Part shown: positions 41,810-55,960 of the stretch, piece after piece
How positions within the stretch are numbered: position 1 is the first letter of the stretch
Layout of the letters: each line of letters opens with the position of its first letter
From: Adineta vaga
Lineage: Eukaryota; Rotifera
Length of the DNA stretch: 64,000 bases
NCBI GenBank assembly: GCA_021613535.1
Contig: CP075494.1
Span: 4,526,001-4,590,000 of the forward strand
Direction of reading: 5' to 3'
Made by a program: the position numbers and the translations under genes
Notes under the pieces: model-generated
Seen by the model: the letters and a program-made list of their open reading frames with translations, nothing else
Told to the model about the DNA's origin: nothing
The model's database searches: none

Positions 41810-42568
41810 TTAATCACTAACGAAAACCGTTCGATTATTTAATGGTTGCACCGGTCGATACACTTTTCTCATCAAATTTTGACGAAGTTGATTCAAACTT
41901 TCTTCTTTTATCGGAATTGTATCTGTAAATATTGTCCATATTACCCCTTCTGTACATGGTGGTGTTGTTAAACTTCCGATATAACGAAAGAATTGCCGTT
42001 CATTTGCTCGCATCAGTTGACTAAGATTGAACATACATTGAATTGTATCATTGATGTTGATTAATTGACTGGCAGCATCACAATATTTTTCCCATTCAAG
42101 ATTTTCTTCATACCAACGATCTGTAACAGTGAAGAGAAATGCAAAAACAGCGATTTGACCAGTTCCATGATTTTTGAAAACAATATGCGCTTCAGCTGGA
42201 TAACGTCGTCCATTAATTTCATGTTCTGAACCATGACGATCATTTCGTCCCCAATGTAGATGAAAATTGAGAAAATAAAATTTTCCTTCGATACCACCAC
42301 CTGTAAACCATAGATCTCTGCCACTTTGTCCATAGGTATGATCAGCTAATGTCGCTGCAACTTGATGTCCATTGTTAACTAATTTGAATAGTTCATTCGA
42401 ATTATATCTTTGAGAGAATTCAAATGGTGGATAGGAGTGAATAATAAGTTCGTTTGTTCTGATGTCGATTGGTGATTGAGATAGTCCAGCAGCAGATGGG
42501 AAATACTTTGACCATTCACATGGATCATCATAACTCCAAAGATCATCAGATTTTTCAATACAAGACAT
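41810..42568 (-). CDS. Alpha carbonic anhydrase C
   Basis: Intronless, 252 residues, opposite strand to copies A and B, and the closest relative of A. Zinc ligands (FHLHWGRND, AEAHIVF), shuttle His (NNGHQVAATL) and LTTPPCTEGVIW are intact. From about residue 90 to 246 it differs from A at only a couple of residues, with few silent changes in DNA, but the first 45 residues carry many replacements. That step in identity points to gene conversion between A and C. Cytosolic by absence of a signal peptide. Confidence 0.93.
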   Translation of the reverse strand: MSCIEKSDDLWSYDDPCEWSKYFPSAAGLSQSPIDIRTNELIIHSYPPFEFSQRYNSNELFKLVNNGHQVAATLADHTYGQSGRDLWFTGGGIEGKFYFLNFHLHWGRNDRHGSEHEINGRRYPAEAHIVFKNHGTGQIAVFAFLFTVTDRWYEENLEWEKYCDAASQLININDTIQCMFNLSQLMRANERQFFRYIGSLTTPPCTEGVIWTIFTDTIPIKEESLNQLRQNLMRKVYRPVQPLNNRTVFVSD

Positions 42569-43400
42569 TTGAAAATACTGTACGACCTACACTGCTATAC
42601 CAATGAAATAACAGGTATAATGTTTTTTTCTCTCAAAACACATGTATTGCACGTTGCTATATGTTTTTATGTATGAAGTAACGCCCATATAATTTATTTT
42701 GAATAACACCAGAAGAAAGAGAAAAGGTTATTACAAAAAAGTACATAATTTTTCTTTCAATGATAAATGGTATATTGATGACATGTTCTTTGGTGTTTAA
42801 TATACACAAAGGATACATCTCATATCGACTGAGGAAGCAGTAAGCTAAAGAAAATGTGTTTAAAAGTTGTTGTCGTCAAAACAAAATAAAGAACATTACT
42901 GCCTGTTTGAATTTTAATTCGTCAGAGAGTCGATTCGAACACATACTCGTTTAATTAGATTTATTTATTGAATTTGTACTATCTATTTGATATCTTTCTT
43001 GCTGAGTTAGAAAAGTGTTCGGATCAATAGAAGGGTACTTTTATGGAAGTGAAAAGTGAGCCCTGTTTTGCATAGGTCTGGAGGAAACGTTTATATTCAA
43101 ACGATATTTTTCATTTTGATAAGAATAACGGTGATCACACACACTTCATTCATCTTTTACATTCATGAACAATATTTCTTTTTTATTACAAAGTATGATA
43201 TTGGAAAGACGCAACATCACTAGTTACTCACGATGCAGTTAACGAAATCGTCGTGGATGATGAACTATTTTAGTGCTGGTCACAGTTTTTATTGTGACTG
43301 CTCTTGTTGTATGGTTGTCGATTGTTACGATCTGTGTATACATACACTAATATCATATCTATCTATTTCTTTCATTCTCTTTTGTGTTTATGTACTAGTC
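42569..43400. other. Intergenic, nothing recognised
   Basis: AT-rich spacer upstream of carbonic anhydrase C and downstream of the protease. A 73-codon open frame at 43233-43454 on the plus strand overlaps the protease 3' region and is not convincing. Confidence 0.4.
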
Positions 43401-43634
43401 GGTTGTTTATTCTATTCGAACTTGCATATAAATAAACAAAGGACAGATCATTAACATCGATGTTGTAACACGTGTCGATTTTGTAGCATTTTCCGTTGTT
43501 GTTTTCAACGTAGTTGCAGCAGTAGTAGTTTCTGTTGCTGTTTTCGACGTAGTTGCAATAGTAGTAATTTTTGTTGTCGTGGCTGTTCCAAGAAATAAAG
43601 ATGAATCGACACTTTGTATCCAGTTGTAGGAGAT

Positions 43635-45247
<1,613 letters not shown>

Positions 45248-45762
45248 ATTTTATTTTACTACTTTCATATGATGTACAGGTAAAAAAAAACATTCACTTT
45301 ATATATAGATATTCGTCAGTAAAATGACTCATGAATTCCTGCTTGTTATAGGGACGTTAACTGGAAAGAAATGCAACAGTCTGCTATGTTTACTTGTTCT
45401 CTCAATGTACTATTTTACATGAACCTTCATGTACTTTTATAATATTGTTGAAGCTAAAATGAATGTACTCTTTCGTTTAGTTTACTTATATTCTCGACAA
45501 GTACGATGTCGTGACTATGTCGTATAATCAAAGGAAAAAGAACGTTCTTCACGAAATTATATTTACTTAATGTAAAGAAAAAGATATAGCTACCGTTTTT
45601 ATTGACAAGAAAAACTGAGAAAATAGTATTAGAAATAAACAAAAAAAAATGATATTATTGATTTCCAAGTTCCACAATGATGAGAGCATGAATACAAAGT
45701 AATACTCATACCCACACCCCATACTTTTCAAACAACATATTAACTATATAACTATACGAAGT
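45248..45762. other. Intergenic, nothing recognised
   Basis: Spacer between the protease start and the 3' end of the transporter, both on the minus strand. It has A-runs and one CACCCCATAC-like C-rich patch near 45710. Confidence 0.4.
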
Positions 45763-48154
45763 TTATCGTGTTCTATTGAAAGAAGTTGCATTAATATTGA
45801 AGAATATGTTTATTGTTTGATCGTTGAGTCCATAAATTTTTGGCATCCAAGTGGTTGTAGCAAGAAAAATCATTAGAAAAGCAATAATATTCATTACAAT
45901 ACCAGTTTTAATCTAAACAAAAGTTAGAATTAATGTTCCTATTTATAAAGAAATCTTCCTACCATATCAATTACACGAATCGTTCCACTAGCAAAAACAA
46001 TGGCATTCGGTGGTGTTGCTAAAAGATATGAAACGTAATTTATTCGATGACATTCGCTTATTCTGTTGTATTCTATATTTACCAATCGGTAACATAAACG
46101 CCATAGAAACAGCTAATGTACAAGGAAGAAGAAGAAACGCTGGATGAATATTCGAGGAACGTGCCTATGAACAAAAGACTTGTCCATTCTTTGAAAGCAA
46201 ACATTTGAATAACTTACTACTGAATCAAGAATTGGAAAGAAGATACTTGCTGTACTAATATTTGATGTTACTTCTGTGAAAAGGCCACTGATAAGTATAA
46301 CAAGGAAAATGACTGCTGCACGAGGTATTCCAGCTAAGAATCGTAGTGCATGTGCAACACTGGCAGATAGTTTTGAAACTTGAAATGCTGATGCAACGAC
46401 AAGACCAGCACCAAGTAATAACAATGCACCCCACGGCATATGTTTTGTTAAATGAATCCATTGAACAATGGGTTCATATTTCCAATTATCTAAATAGAAA
46501 TTTCAAATCTTATAAAACTTTTTATGGAATTATTCTTCTCACTTTGAAATGGATTTGTATTTGGTAAAATCAATGGAAGTATTCCACAAAGTATTGCTAC
46601 AGTTCCATCACTGATATATTTATGTCGAAAGATAATTTTCCAACCGGGCACAACAGAAAAATCTTTAGTTACCCACAAAAGAATCAGTGAAATGAAAAGA
46701 ATTCCAACACAGATTTCACTCCATCTGGAAACAGATGAACATTTCATCAAATGAAATTTTTTGTTTGAATGTTCAACTTTACTTTGGTCTTCCAAGATCA
46801 TTGTATTGTTTAATTAACATTTCTTTTAAATTAGTTTGTGCTGCACGAGTTTCTGTATCTAAACGAAATGTAAATAATCTAAGACAAAAAAGCATTGATA
46901 ATATTTATTAAAAATTTCTTCGAACTCTTTTCGATTATAAGTAATCTGTAACCAAAGCCAACATAAAACCAACATTAAGAACGCTGTTGGAAAAGCAAAG
47001 AGAAGAAAATCAAGAAAATTAATACGAAAGATCGTGCTCTTGTATTGACTAAAAAAGAATAGTTAAATATAACGAAGAAAAAAAGCAAATTGTTTATCTA
47101 TTCCTAATTTATTCACTTATCAATGAAACCTTTCAAGAAAATATTTGGTGCTGAACCAACTAAACTTGATATACCACCGATGGAAGCTGAATAAGCAACA
47201 CTAAGAAGAAAACCTGAATGGAAATAAATTGTTTTACTCTTCGAAAGTTTGCATTTCCAAAATTTACCTTTTTTCAGATTTTTATACTTGTTTTCATCGA
47301 ATTCCATGATCGTCGATCGATTAGAAAGAATAGGAAGAGTTCTTCTAAATAGAATCAAAATAAATCGATGTATTGAAATTTCAGATGATTATATTATTAT
47401 ACTTACATTTCTTTAGTTAAATCAAGCACATCTGTGCAAAAATATAAGAATGTACATGTCTGTATTTTTCATATTATATTCGTTTACCATGGATAGTATT
47501 AGCAGTTACTTTACTATGTTGTTCTAATTCATTGGTGATAGCTAATGCCACTGGTATCATAATTGATGTTGCTGCTGTATTATTCATCCACATTGAAAGG
47601 AATGCCGTCACTCCCATAACTCCAGCCATTGACCTAAATATCATATAAAGGATGTCTTTTTCTAAAGTAATAACAATACCATTTTGATGAAGTACCAACA
47701 AAACTTAAGACGAATAATGCAATTCGTCGATGAAGATTGACAGTTTCAACTGCAAAAGCAAGTGACATACTTCCAAAAAATAGTGTAATAATATCTTTAA
47801 AATAATGAGGAGCAACTATGTCAGCAGGTAGTATACCAGCCTAAATATGATGAATTTATATTAAAAATATATGAGCTTACTTTAATTATTTACCATTGGA
47901 AAAAGAGCAAGTGGCAAAAGAGAAGTAACAGGCAGAGGGATTGCTTCGAAAACCCAATATATAGTTAGAATTAGGACTATATAACCACATCTTGCTTGCT
48001 AGAAGAAAATGATTAGATAGATCATAAATATAAACGAGATTATTTAACATACCGAAGATTTTCCAATAATTGGTAATGGAAGAAGAATTAATGGTGTTAA
48101 TAGAACGAGTAATAAACGCCATCGTTGTTTCAACCAATTTATTTGGTGAAACAT
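45763..48154 (-). CDS. SLC13-type sodium/carboxylate or sulfate symporter, multi-exon
   Basis: ATG 48154 begins MFHQINWLKQRWRLLLVLLT, then exon 2 after a 54-nt intron (47999-48052) gives ARCGYIVLILTIYWVFEAIP, a hallmark of the DASS/SLC13 family. Further exons give VTAFLSMWMNNTAATSIMIP (the first SNT-type sodium/substrate site), AYSASIGGISSLVGSAPNIF, then ISGLFTEVTSNISTASIFFP (second SNT-type site), and the last exon IKTGIVMNIIAFLMIFLATT ending at a TAA at 45763. About nine or ten exons with introns near 50-60 nt; not every edge was fixed. It would move citrate, succinate or sulfate with sodium across the plasma membrane. Exact substrate unknown. Confidence 0.85.
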
Positions 48155-49495
48155 TATTCGAAAGACTTTAATAAAAGAACAAAATACAAATTGATTTTGT
48201 TTCTTCGAAGGTTAAGACTAATAAATATCATATCTTATCAATTATTAAAAAACACGATATATATGTATAGAGAGAGAGAGAGAGAGCATAAACCAAATGT
48301 TAACAGATAAGACGATGTCTATTATAAGAATATGAATGTAATGCTAATAGTTCACATTCGAACGTTTTTTTAAATATTTTTCTTGTATTTAAGATAAATG
48401 AGTATGTGATTAAAAATAGAATATCTTTTATCGAATTTAAATGAGAAGTCTTTTAGGAACGAAAAACTATTGGTTACAAAATGCCAAAGATATGAAACTG
48501 AGACAAAGACTTTTATTAACAGTGTTCAAAATCTAACACTCATGGTATCTATCCAATGAATTGATATAACTTGTAAGATAATCATTGGCTAACCATGTCT
48601 AGTTTTTATTTCATATCTTTGCAAGAATCGAGTAAAGATTTATATAGCGCTCTTGAATAATTTATTAGACTTGAAAAGTACCTTTGTTAACTGTCAGACA
48701 ACTAGTTGGCTAGAAAGTATTAGCAAAACTATACGATGAAAAGATATCTTAAGGGTGTGGGTGGGTTTGCGTCTTATCTTAGAATCTCCACACCCACACC
48801 CTCAAGATGCCGTTACTATTTGTTGGTTCTGAAAATTTTTCTTCAAGCATTACGATCATTTTATTGCATTATTTATACACCTTGATGAAAGTATGTATTT
48901 ACAATATTCAATGATTTTATTCTGTTACTCATTCAGTAGAGAATATACTACATAGTTTACAATCGAGTAACTGTCTTGACGAGAAGAGAAAAAAATCAGT
49001 TGTATTTTGCTTGTGTAAATACTGAAAACTTGAGAAAACAAAAGAAAAAAATTTTTTTTTAACAAACAATATGTGTTGATCGATGTTGCTTATAATCATT
49101 ATACTTTCTACCAAATAGATAAAAACATCGATGGCAATCAAGTAGTATATTTCTATCGAATATAATTTTGTCCTTCCGTTCTGTTACTAACACATTCTTT
49201 TTTCTATCTAGATATTTGCTTCCTTTCACTCGTCCTTCCTTTTTTCTTGAATAAACAATTCGATTCGTTCTATAAATCTCTTGAATTTCTCTCGTTTTAT
49301 CACACACCAAAAATGTGTCTTTATATGTGTTACGTAGCAGTAAACGAGAGCAAACGTTTTTTTTTAAATTTCTGACTAAAACTAAGTCTTGCGATTGAAT
49401 TACTTATGATTGTTATGTACGCGTGTATTTTATGCGATCGTATTTCTTTTGACGAAATACAATTATTGATTTGTTTCACTTGAGATTACACTACA
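48155..49495. other. Intergenic with GA repeat and 18-bp GGGTGTGGGTG hairpin
   Basis: About 1.3 kb without a credible gene. It contains a short GA repeat near 48270-48287 and a strong inverted repeat (48746-48808). The remainder is AT-rich and separates the SLC13 gene (-) from the second GT61 gene (+). Confidence 0.5.
48746..48808. repeat. Inverted repeat with telomere-like GGGTGTGGGTG arms
   Basis: Arm ATCTTAAGGGTGTGGGTG (48746-48763) pairs with CACCCACACCCTCAAGAT (48791-48808) with one mismatch, around a 27-nt loop. The arms resemble the short G-rich TGTGGG-like telomere unit reported for bdelloids. Function unknown. Confidence 0.75.
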
Positions 49496-51194
49496 ATGCT
49501 ATATTCACAGAGAAAATTGAAAAGAATTGGTTTAATTATATTTTTTCTTCTTACTCTTATTGTTTTACATCAAATTTTAAGTTTATATACAATTTTTTCA
49601 TCGAATCGCAACGATCATCAACAACGAAAGAATTATTCTGTATTACACAGTTCATCAACAAATCGATCATTAATAACAACAGTGAAATGTATTGGTCCTC
49701 TCTACAATCAATCATGTCTTTATAAAAATCTTTATTATACTAAACAAGGATTTTTAGCTTTATCCTTAAAAGAAGATAATTTAACATTACCAGGTGTTCG
49801 ATTAGGAGCATTAGCTACAACTGATTTTCGTCCACATCATCGAATATTTGATACATATGAAGAACTTTATCGATTTGTTCGTTTAATCAATGAACCACGC
49901 ATATTTTCAGGACTTACAATTCATTTTAATCAACTTTGGCATGGAAACGTTGGTCATGCACTATTTGATGGACTTTATCCTTCTTATATCGCCGCAATTC
50001 GTTTTGCTCCAATACATCCAACCATTTCGTCTTCTTATTGGTTTCGATAAAAGTCAATGTCGAAATTGTTTCAGTGAAGATATTTTTAGTCGTTTTGCTG
50101 GACTTGGTTTAATTAAATCGAATATTCTCGATTCACTTGTTGCGAATCAATGGTTTGTTTTCGAAGAAGTTCTTCTCGGCAGTGGAATGATGTGTCAACG
50201 TTGTATTCAATCAAATTATCAATTAGCTGGTGGAATTGAACTTGACGGTTCTCGATTATTTCGTAATCGAATGTATAAACAACATGGACTTTATTCTTCT
50301 CATGTTCGTCAAAATCATTCAGCAGAAAAACGTCATTTCAAACAACCATTGAATGCATATATTATTCATAATAAACGTTTTACAGTCGAAGAACAAGAAG
50401 AACTTCGTCTTGCAATGAATGAAATCAATGATTATACAAATTCACATTTAAATAAAACTATTAATGACATTAAGACATTACCATATCCACTTGTACGAGT
50501 TATTTATCTTGATTATCGTAATATTACACCTCAAAATAATATATCCAGTGATTTTAAAGCAACTGAAATGGATTCAAGATCTCCAATGTATGAATTATTA
50601 GATAATAATTTTATTGCACAATTACGTGTTGTACGTCAGATGGATATTCATATAACAGGACCAGGTACAGGACAAATGTATCAAACCTTTCTTTCAGATG
50701 GATCAGTAAATATTAATCTTGGAGGAATGAATCCATATAAAAAAGAAACAACACCGATTGCTTATCCATCATTTCTCGAACAATATGTTACAGCAGGAAT
50801 ACCGTATATTAAAGGTCTTTATTATCCAATTAATAAAAGACGTGATGGAATCAAACGAAATGAAGTTGTTCAATTAATTAAACAAGCAGCACAAATGATT
50901 ATGAAAGGATTTTCTATACCAGTTAATCCAAAAGAAAATCTTGCGCCTGATGGTCAAGTCTTTGTTGATCAATGTGAACATGATAAAGATTTTTGTCAAT
51001 TAGTTACGATTAGAAAAAGTGGTCAATTCTGGTGCAACAATATGTGGACAGAAGATCTGGTACATGAACGTCGACAATGGGCTGAAGGAGGATTTCCTAT
51101 CAATGGTGCAAATGTTAATTGTTCATTCAATCGAACATTATTACGTAGTTTGAGGCAGAAATATGGAATTGAATATCGTTCTGGCCGAGAATAA
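49496..51194 (+). CDS. GT61-family glycosyltransferase, second copy (one frameshift)
   Basis: Paralogue of the 115-1725 gene. ATG 49496 gives a basic start and membrane anchor (LIIFFLLTLIVLHQILSLY), then the same blocks: GNVGHALFDGLYPSYIAAIR, GSGMMCQRCIQSNYQLAGGI and GPGTGQMYQTFLSDGSVNIN. The frame changes at 50018, where the sequence before reads RFAPIH and the sequence after reads QPFRLLIGFD; one extra base or two missing bases account for it. The homologue reads straight through this site. Everything else, about 560 residues, is intact. Could be an assembly error or a recent pseudogene. Confidence 0.8.
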
Positions 51195-52217
51195 ATAGAA
51201 GAACAAAACAAATTGAACATTTGCAATTTATTTTTAAGTTGATATTGTAGTCAATGACGGTTTTGTGAACATAGTTACTGTGATCTACGATGTTGAAATA
51301 TATGTATGACTATTTTGACTTTATGGAAATTTTCGATAAATTAGTTTTGGTACATATTGTGTAGAATTATAATCGTTTTTATATATGGACTAAGAGATAT
51401 GAAAATGATGAGGATTGAAATACAAATTCATATTTCAGTCCCTTCAAAGTAAGAAGTAAAATATCTTATAGAATTTGTTTTGAATTAATATGATTTAGTG
51501 AAGCGATAAGGATCCTAGAAAAGATTTAAAAAATGAGGAAATACAATGAGAAGAAAACCAGGCGTTGTAAGTTTTTCATATTGTTTTAATCAACCTAATC
51601 TTCTTGATAAACTTGCTTCAAATAGATTAATGAAAGGTAAATAATCTATTTGGAAACGTCTCGTTCAAATATATAAATCATATATTTTGCTATAGAGACT
51701 GCAATTTAACTTATATTAACTTTTTTTGTATATATTTTATCGGTAATTCAAAGTTCGTTTTTGATACTATACCCTTTCTTTTCTCTGTCCATATTCATAC
51801 TAAATAATTATGCGTAAAAACAACTCCTTCGAAGACCGACCATAAAGCATTTGAAAATGATTGAAAAATAATAGAGAACGAGAATTGGTCGACGTTTTTT
51901 TTATTGACACTCGCCTAAATTATTCTTTATCTTCTGTTTACAAGAATAAGCTTAATAGCATGTATGTTGAATTGATAAGAAAATATTTGCAATCAAAAAC
52001 GTGCTTAAATAACTGTAATAGAATCATAAAAATCATTGAATGTAAATAACCTTTTTCGCACGTTTGGAAAGGTATTTTTCTCACCTCATAAATCATCTCC
52101 ATAAAATATCGGTTGAAAATGTCCTCCGAGGACATTTCTCATACTTCATAAAAGACTTGTTTCTCTTTCTGCCCTTCAAAATCATCATTCTCTCTTTGAT
52201 AGAGACATATCATAGAA
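51195..52217. other. Intergenic, nothing recognised
   Basis: About 1 kb of AT-rich DNA between two plus-strand genes. No supported feature. Confidence 0.45.
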
Positions 52218-54807
52218 ATGAAATTTGGTATCCATCTATTGGCGAATCTCACGCCCGAATGGAATTCTCAGTATATTCAGTATCAATATATGAAAGAATT
52301 CCTTGAAAAAGCAGTAGCAGATGCACCTGTATCGATAGCTAATAACGAGGATGAAGATGATAACAATTCAATCTGTGAACAATATTTTCTTCGAGTTGAT
52401 GATGAATTTTTTGAAGTGAGATATTTTATTATCGTTTTTTTTCGTAATTCATTTCTCTTTGTTTATAGTTTTGCAAAAAGGATGTAACAAAAATCAATAC
52501 TTTCTTTGCTGAAAAACTAGCCGAGTAAGTTTCACTCCATGTTTACCAATTAAGAAGAAGAAGAAGATTGAAAATATAGGGCATTCCGACGTTTTACAAC
52601 TCTTAAAGATGAAATTGAATATAGAAAACTAATGTACGGAGAAGTCTCTCCTCGTCGTAAATCATCTCTTGCTATTATTCACAAAGCAAATAGAGTGGAT
52701 CAATGTACTGATAATACAGCGTTTACCACACATCGAAAACAACAATCCAATACCAAAACATCAATGAATCATATTGTACCTGATCAATTTTTGAAAAATA
52801 ATGAAAAAAAACACAAATTGTATAAAGATATTAAGAATCTTAAACTAGCATATAGTGAATATTATCTGATGCTAGTTTTATTACAAAAATATCAACTATT
52901 AAATTTTACTGGCTTTATTAAAATATTGAAAAAACATGATAAATTGTTTCAAACTACACGTGGAAATGAATGGCGGTAAGATGCGTAAAATATATGAATA
53001 AAAACAATAGAAATTTGTTTCTAGAAAATTAAATATTGATACAGCAACATTTTATACATCGACAGCAGTAACAGAACTTATTCAAGATGTAGAAAGAATC
53101 TATATTGATGAACTTGAATCAGGTGATCGAACTCGTGCAATGAAACGTCTTCGAGTTCCACCACTCGAAGAAATACAATCAACCATGGTAACATTTCGTC
53201 TTGGTATTTTTATTGGTAAATTAACTATCTCATTACATTGCATCTAACTAGTATGCAATTATTTTATAGGAATGATCTGTATTCTATTACCAATAGTAAT
53301 AATTCTGACTGTTGTTCTGAATAAAAGTCAATCAGGAAAAGCATTAGCATGGCGTGATGCTCTTCATCTCTATCGTTCACCACTCCTTATCATTTTTCAA
53401 ATCATACTTGCTGGTATTAATATCTATGGTTGGTCATCGTCTGGTGTAAATCATATTCTGATATTTGAAATTGATCCACGGAATCATTTAACCTATCAAC
53501 AATTACTTGAAATTGGCACATGTCTATGTGTTTTCTGGTGTATCAGTTGCATTGCATTCATTCTTACATCTTATCTAGATTTTTATCCATTTCTTCAGCC
53601 ACTTATTTTTGTTATACTGATGATCTTTTTTATTATTAATCCAGCACCAATCTTTTATCGACCAGCTCGTTATTGGCTCTTAAGAACGTTGGGATTAGTC
53701 TTTTCAGCTGCTTTTCATCGTATTCATTTTGCAGATAATTGGTTTTGTAATCAATTGACATCGATTGAATTAGCATTTTTCGATCTGGAATATTTCTTTT
53801 GCTTTTATTTTTCAAATCATCAATGGTGGTCAACAAAATTAACATCATCATCATCACCGGAACATGCATTCTGTACCGGATGGTCAAGATATCTTCTACA
53901 AGCATTTCTACTTGCAACACCATCTTTACTTCGTTTCACTCAATGTTTACGACGATATTATGATACGAAACTTAAATTTCCACATCTATTGAATGCTGGA
54001 AAATATTTCGCAAGTATTTGCGTAGCAATTACGAATTCTCTTCGACGTGGAACTATTGCATTGAATAAAAGTCAAGGAAATAATCCAAAAAAGAATCCAT
54101 TTGTTTATGCATGGATTATTGCTGCATTGATTAATTCAACTTTTAAAATTATCTGGGATATTAAAATGGATTGGGGTTTATTTCATAAGAATGCGGGTGA
54201 AAATCGATTCTTACGTGATCATATTATTTATCCATCTAAGAATTATTATTATTATGCGATGATTCAAGATGTCGTCTTTCGATACAGTTGGACAATAAAT
54301 ATCTTTATACAATTTCATTCAGGTGCAGCAGAATATTCAGATGTAATTGGTTTAGGTTTTGGTTTGATTGAATTAATACGGCGTTTTTCTTGGAATTTTT
54401 TTCGTTTAGAAAATGAACATCTAAATAATTGTGGAAGATATCGTGTAATTCGAGATATTTCAATTAAACCTATTGGTGCTGGAATTGATTTTACCTTAGT
54501 TGATTCGAGATTAAATAAAAAATTCAGTTTACGAAGTCGACGATGTCAAACAATTACTGAAGAAGACAATATAACAACTGGTGATCAAGCTGCAATGGAC
54601 GATCTCGAAAATAACATAGCAGATTTTGTTCAAAATCAAATGTCAGCATCTCGTACATCGACGATATTAGAAGTGAATGTAGTTCATGCAACACCGAAAC
54701 ATATTTCATCCCGAAAATGTCATTCACTTTCCTCATTGGATAAATATTCGGATTTAACATATGTAAATAAAAAGAACGATCGAAAAATGACTATTTTACC
54801 ATCGTGA
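52218..54807 (+). CDS. XPR1-type phosphate exporter (SPX-EXS), five exons
   Basis: Exons 52218-52415, 52469-52524, 52580-52975, 53025-53215 and 53270-54807 join to 792 residues; introns are 49-55 nt. It starts [20 protein letters not shown], the SPX domain that senses inositol pyrophosphates, with the continuing [20 protein letters not shown] and the basic helix [11 protein letters not shown] late in exon 4. Several membrane segments follow, then the EXS domain ([53 protein letters not shown]). XPR1 exports inorganic phosphate across the plasma membrane. A serine-rich tail ends the protein. All family blocks are present, so it should be functional. Confidence 0.92.
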
Positions 54808-54915
54808 GAACGACTATATGTTTGTCGAAGACATTCAGTTGCAAGAAAGATTTCAATATAGTTTTTAGAAGATCAATATTTAATAATAAAAAAAAAAGTT
54901 ATTTAGCTTTTTATA
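54808..54915. other. Short spacer
   Basis: About 100 bp of AT-rich DNA between the XPR1 stop and a small possible minus-strand gene. Confidence 0.4.
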
Positions 54916-55200
54916 TTAATTTTTATAAATGAGTGGAGGAGTAGCAGTGTATGGAGGATGAATCTGGTGTTGATCTAGACGAATAATGACAACAAGAACT
55001 CCGGCATGAACCGAATAAGGATCGATACCATGAGCTATGATAATATATTTCTATTTTTTATAGTTTAACTAGAAGAAAACTTACCCCTTAATTTATCCCG
55101 AATTATAAAATGATGGCAACAGCCATAAATAATTGATAAAAAGAGAACAACACCAATGATAATGAGAAAGATTCTATATGCATGAACAAAGATATAGTTC
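54916..55200 (-). CDS. Possible small single-pass membrane protein
   Basis: Two exons with good splice signals (GTAAGT..ATCATAG) read VHAYRIFLIIIGVVLFLSII, then GCCHHFIIRDKLR and, after the intron, AHGIDPYSVHAGVLVVIIRL, ending PPYTATPPLIYKN and TAA at 54916. The membrane segment, cysteine pair and Pro-rich tail look like a real small adaptor-type protein. The first exon is unclear: an upstream ATG at about 55254 (MDYSLPTRI) ends in a good donor (GTGAGT) but in the wrong phase. Family not recognised. Confidence 0.35.
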
Positions 55201-55590
55201 TACATGATTTCTCTTTTTTTTACTCACAGTATGCGTGTCGGTAAACTATAATCCATTTTGTTTTTGTGTTGAAAATATGTTTTTTTTAGTAAATGCCCTA
55301 CTTTTTTTTTATATATAACGACTCTTCTTTTAATCTAACTGCGCAATTTTTTCTCTTTATTTAAAGATGACCTGAAGCACACTCTTATAAACAAAATCAT
55401 CAAAACAAAATAATGACTCCTCATGGAATACCTCAGAAGAGATGTGTGTCATTATATATAACGTGCTTTATAAATAAGTATGACAATTAAAAATAAACAA
55501 AACTGCTCTCGATTAGTTTATTCGTTTCAAAAACTAATCCTGTAACTGATGAAAATGAATTTTATATTCATGTTCATTCAGCTTCCATAG
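55201..55590. other. Intergenic, nothing recognised
   Basis: AT-rich spacer with T- and A-runs, leading into the duplicated tRNA segment. Confidence 0.4.
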
Positions 55591-55597
55591 AGTTGAA

Positions 55598-55960
55598 AAT
55601 ATGATTGTAATTGAAACTATTAAATATATTTTCTGTTTTCTAAACACACACACATATTTATCATCTACCACCCTCGAAAAAAAAACAACAGAACGAACAA
55701 ATTCGTATTCAATCACGTCATGGATCGATCATAATAATGTTATTACGAAAGTGTTTCATTTTTCTTATTCAATATTCTCATGCAATGTTAGTTAATAACA
55801 AAAAAAGAAAGAAAAAAAAACATAGCAGTGGATAGTTTTGATCTATCGACCTCTGAGTTATGAATCCAGTGCTCTTCCACTGAGCTACACTGCTTGTACA
55901 TGTTTTTGAGTGAATATCTTGTAGAGACAAGTAGAAAAAAAAGTAAGAACTTGTTTAGTA
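55598..55960. repeat. Direct repeat copy 1, contains tRNA-like gene
   Basis: About 365 bp nearly identical to 59955-60320 in the same orientation, including a (CA)n tract (shorter here), a TTCGTATTCAATCACG block, poly-A and the tRNA-like gene. Few substitutions separate the copies, so the duplication is recent or conversion is active. Confidence 0.85.
55823..55894 (-). tRNA. Initiator-tRNA-Met-like gene (CAT), copy 1
   Basis: 72 bases including discriminator A. The acceptor stem AGCAGTG/CACTGCT pairs fully and starts A1:U72, and the T-loop is ATCAAAA rather than TTC, both hallmarks of eukaryotic initiator tRNA-Met. The anticodon is CAT within TTCATAA. The D-arm holds a good pol III A box (TAGCTCAGTGG). 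A run of T follows the 3' end, as needed for pol III termination. But the anticodon stem (CTGGA/CTCAG) has a mismatch and lacks the three G:C pairs that initiators need, and the B box is degenerate. It may be a tRNA-derived or decayed gene. Confidence 0.7.

Noticed and set aside
43233-43454. Plus-strand 73-codon cysteine-rich frame
   Set aside because: Overlaps the Thr-rich minus-strand extension of the protease and shows no signal or domain.
48270-48287. GA repeat as a regulatory GAGA site
   Set aside because: Simple microsatellite far from any start codon; nothing supports a function.
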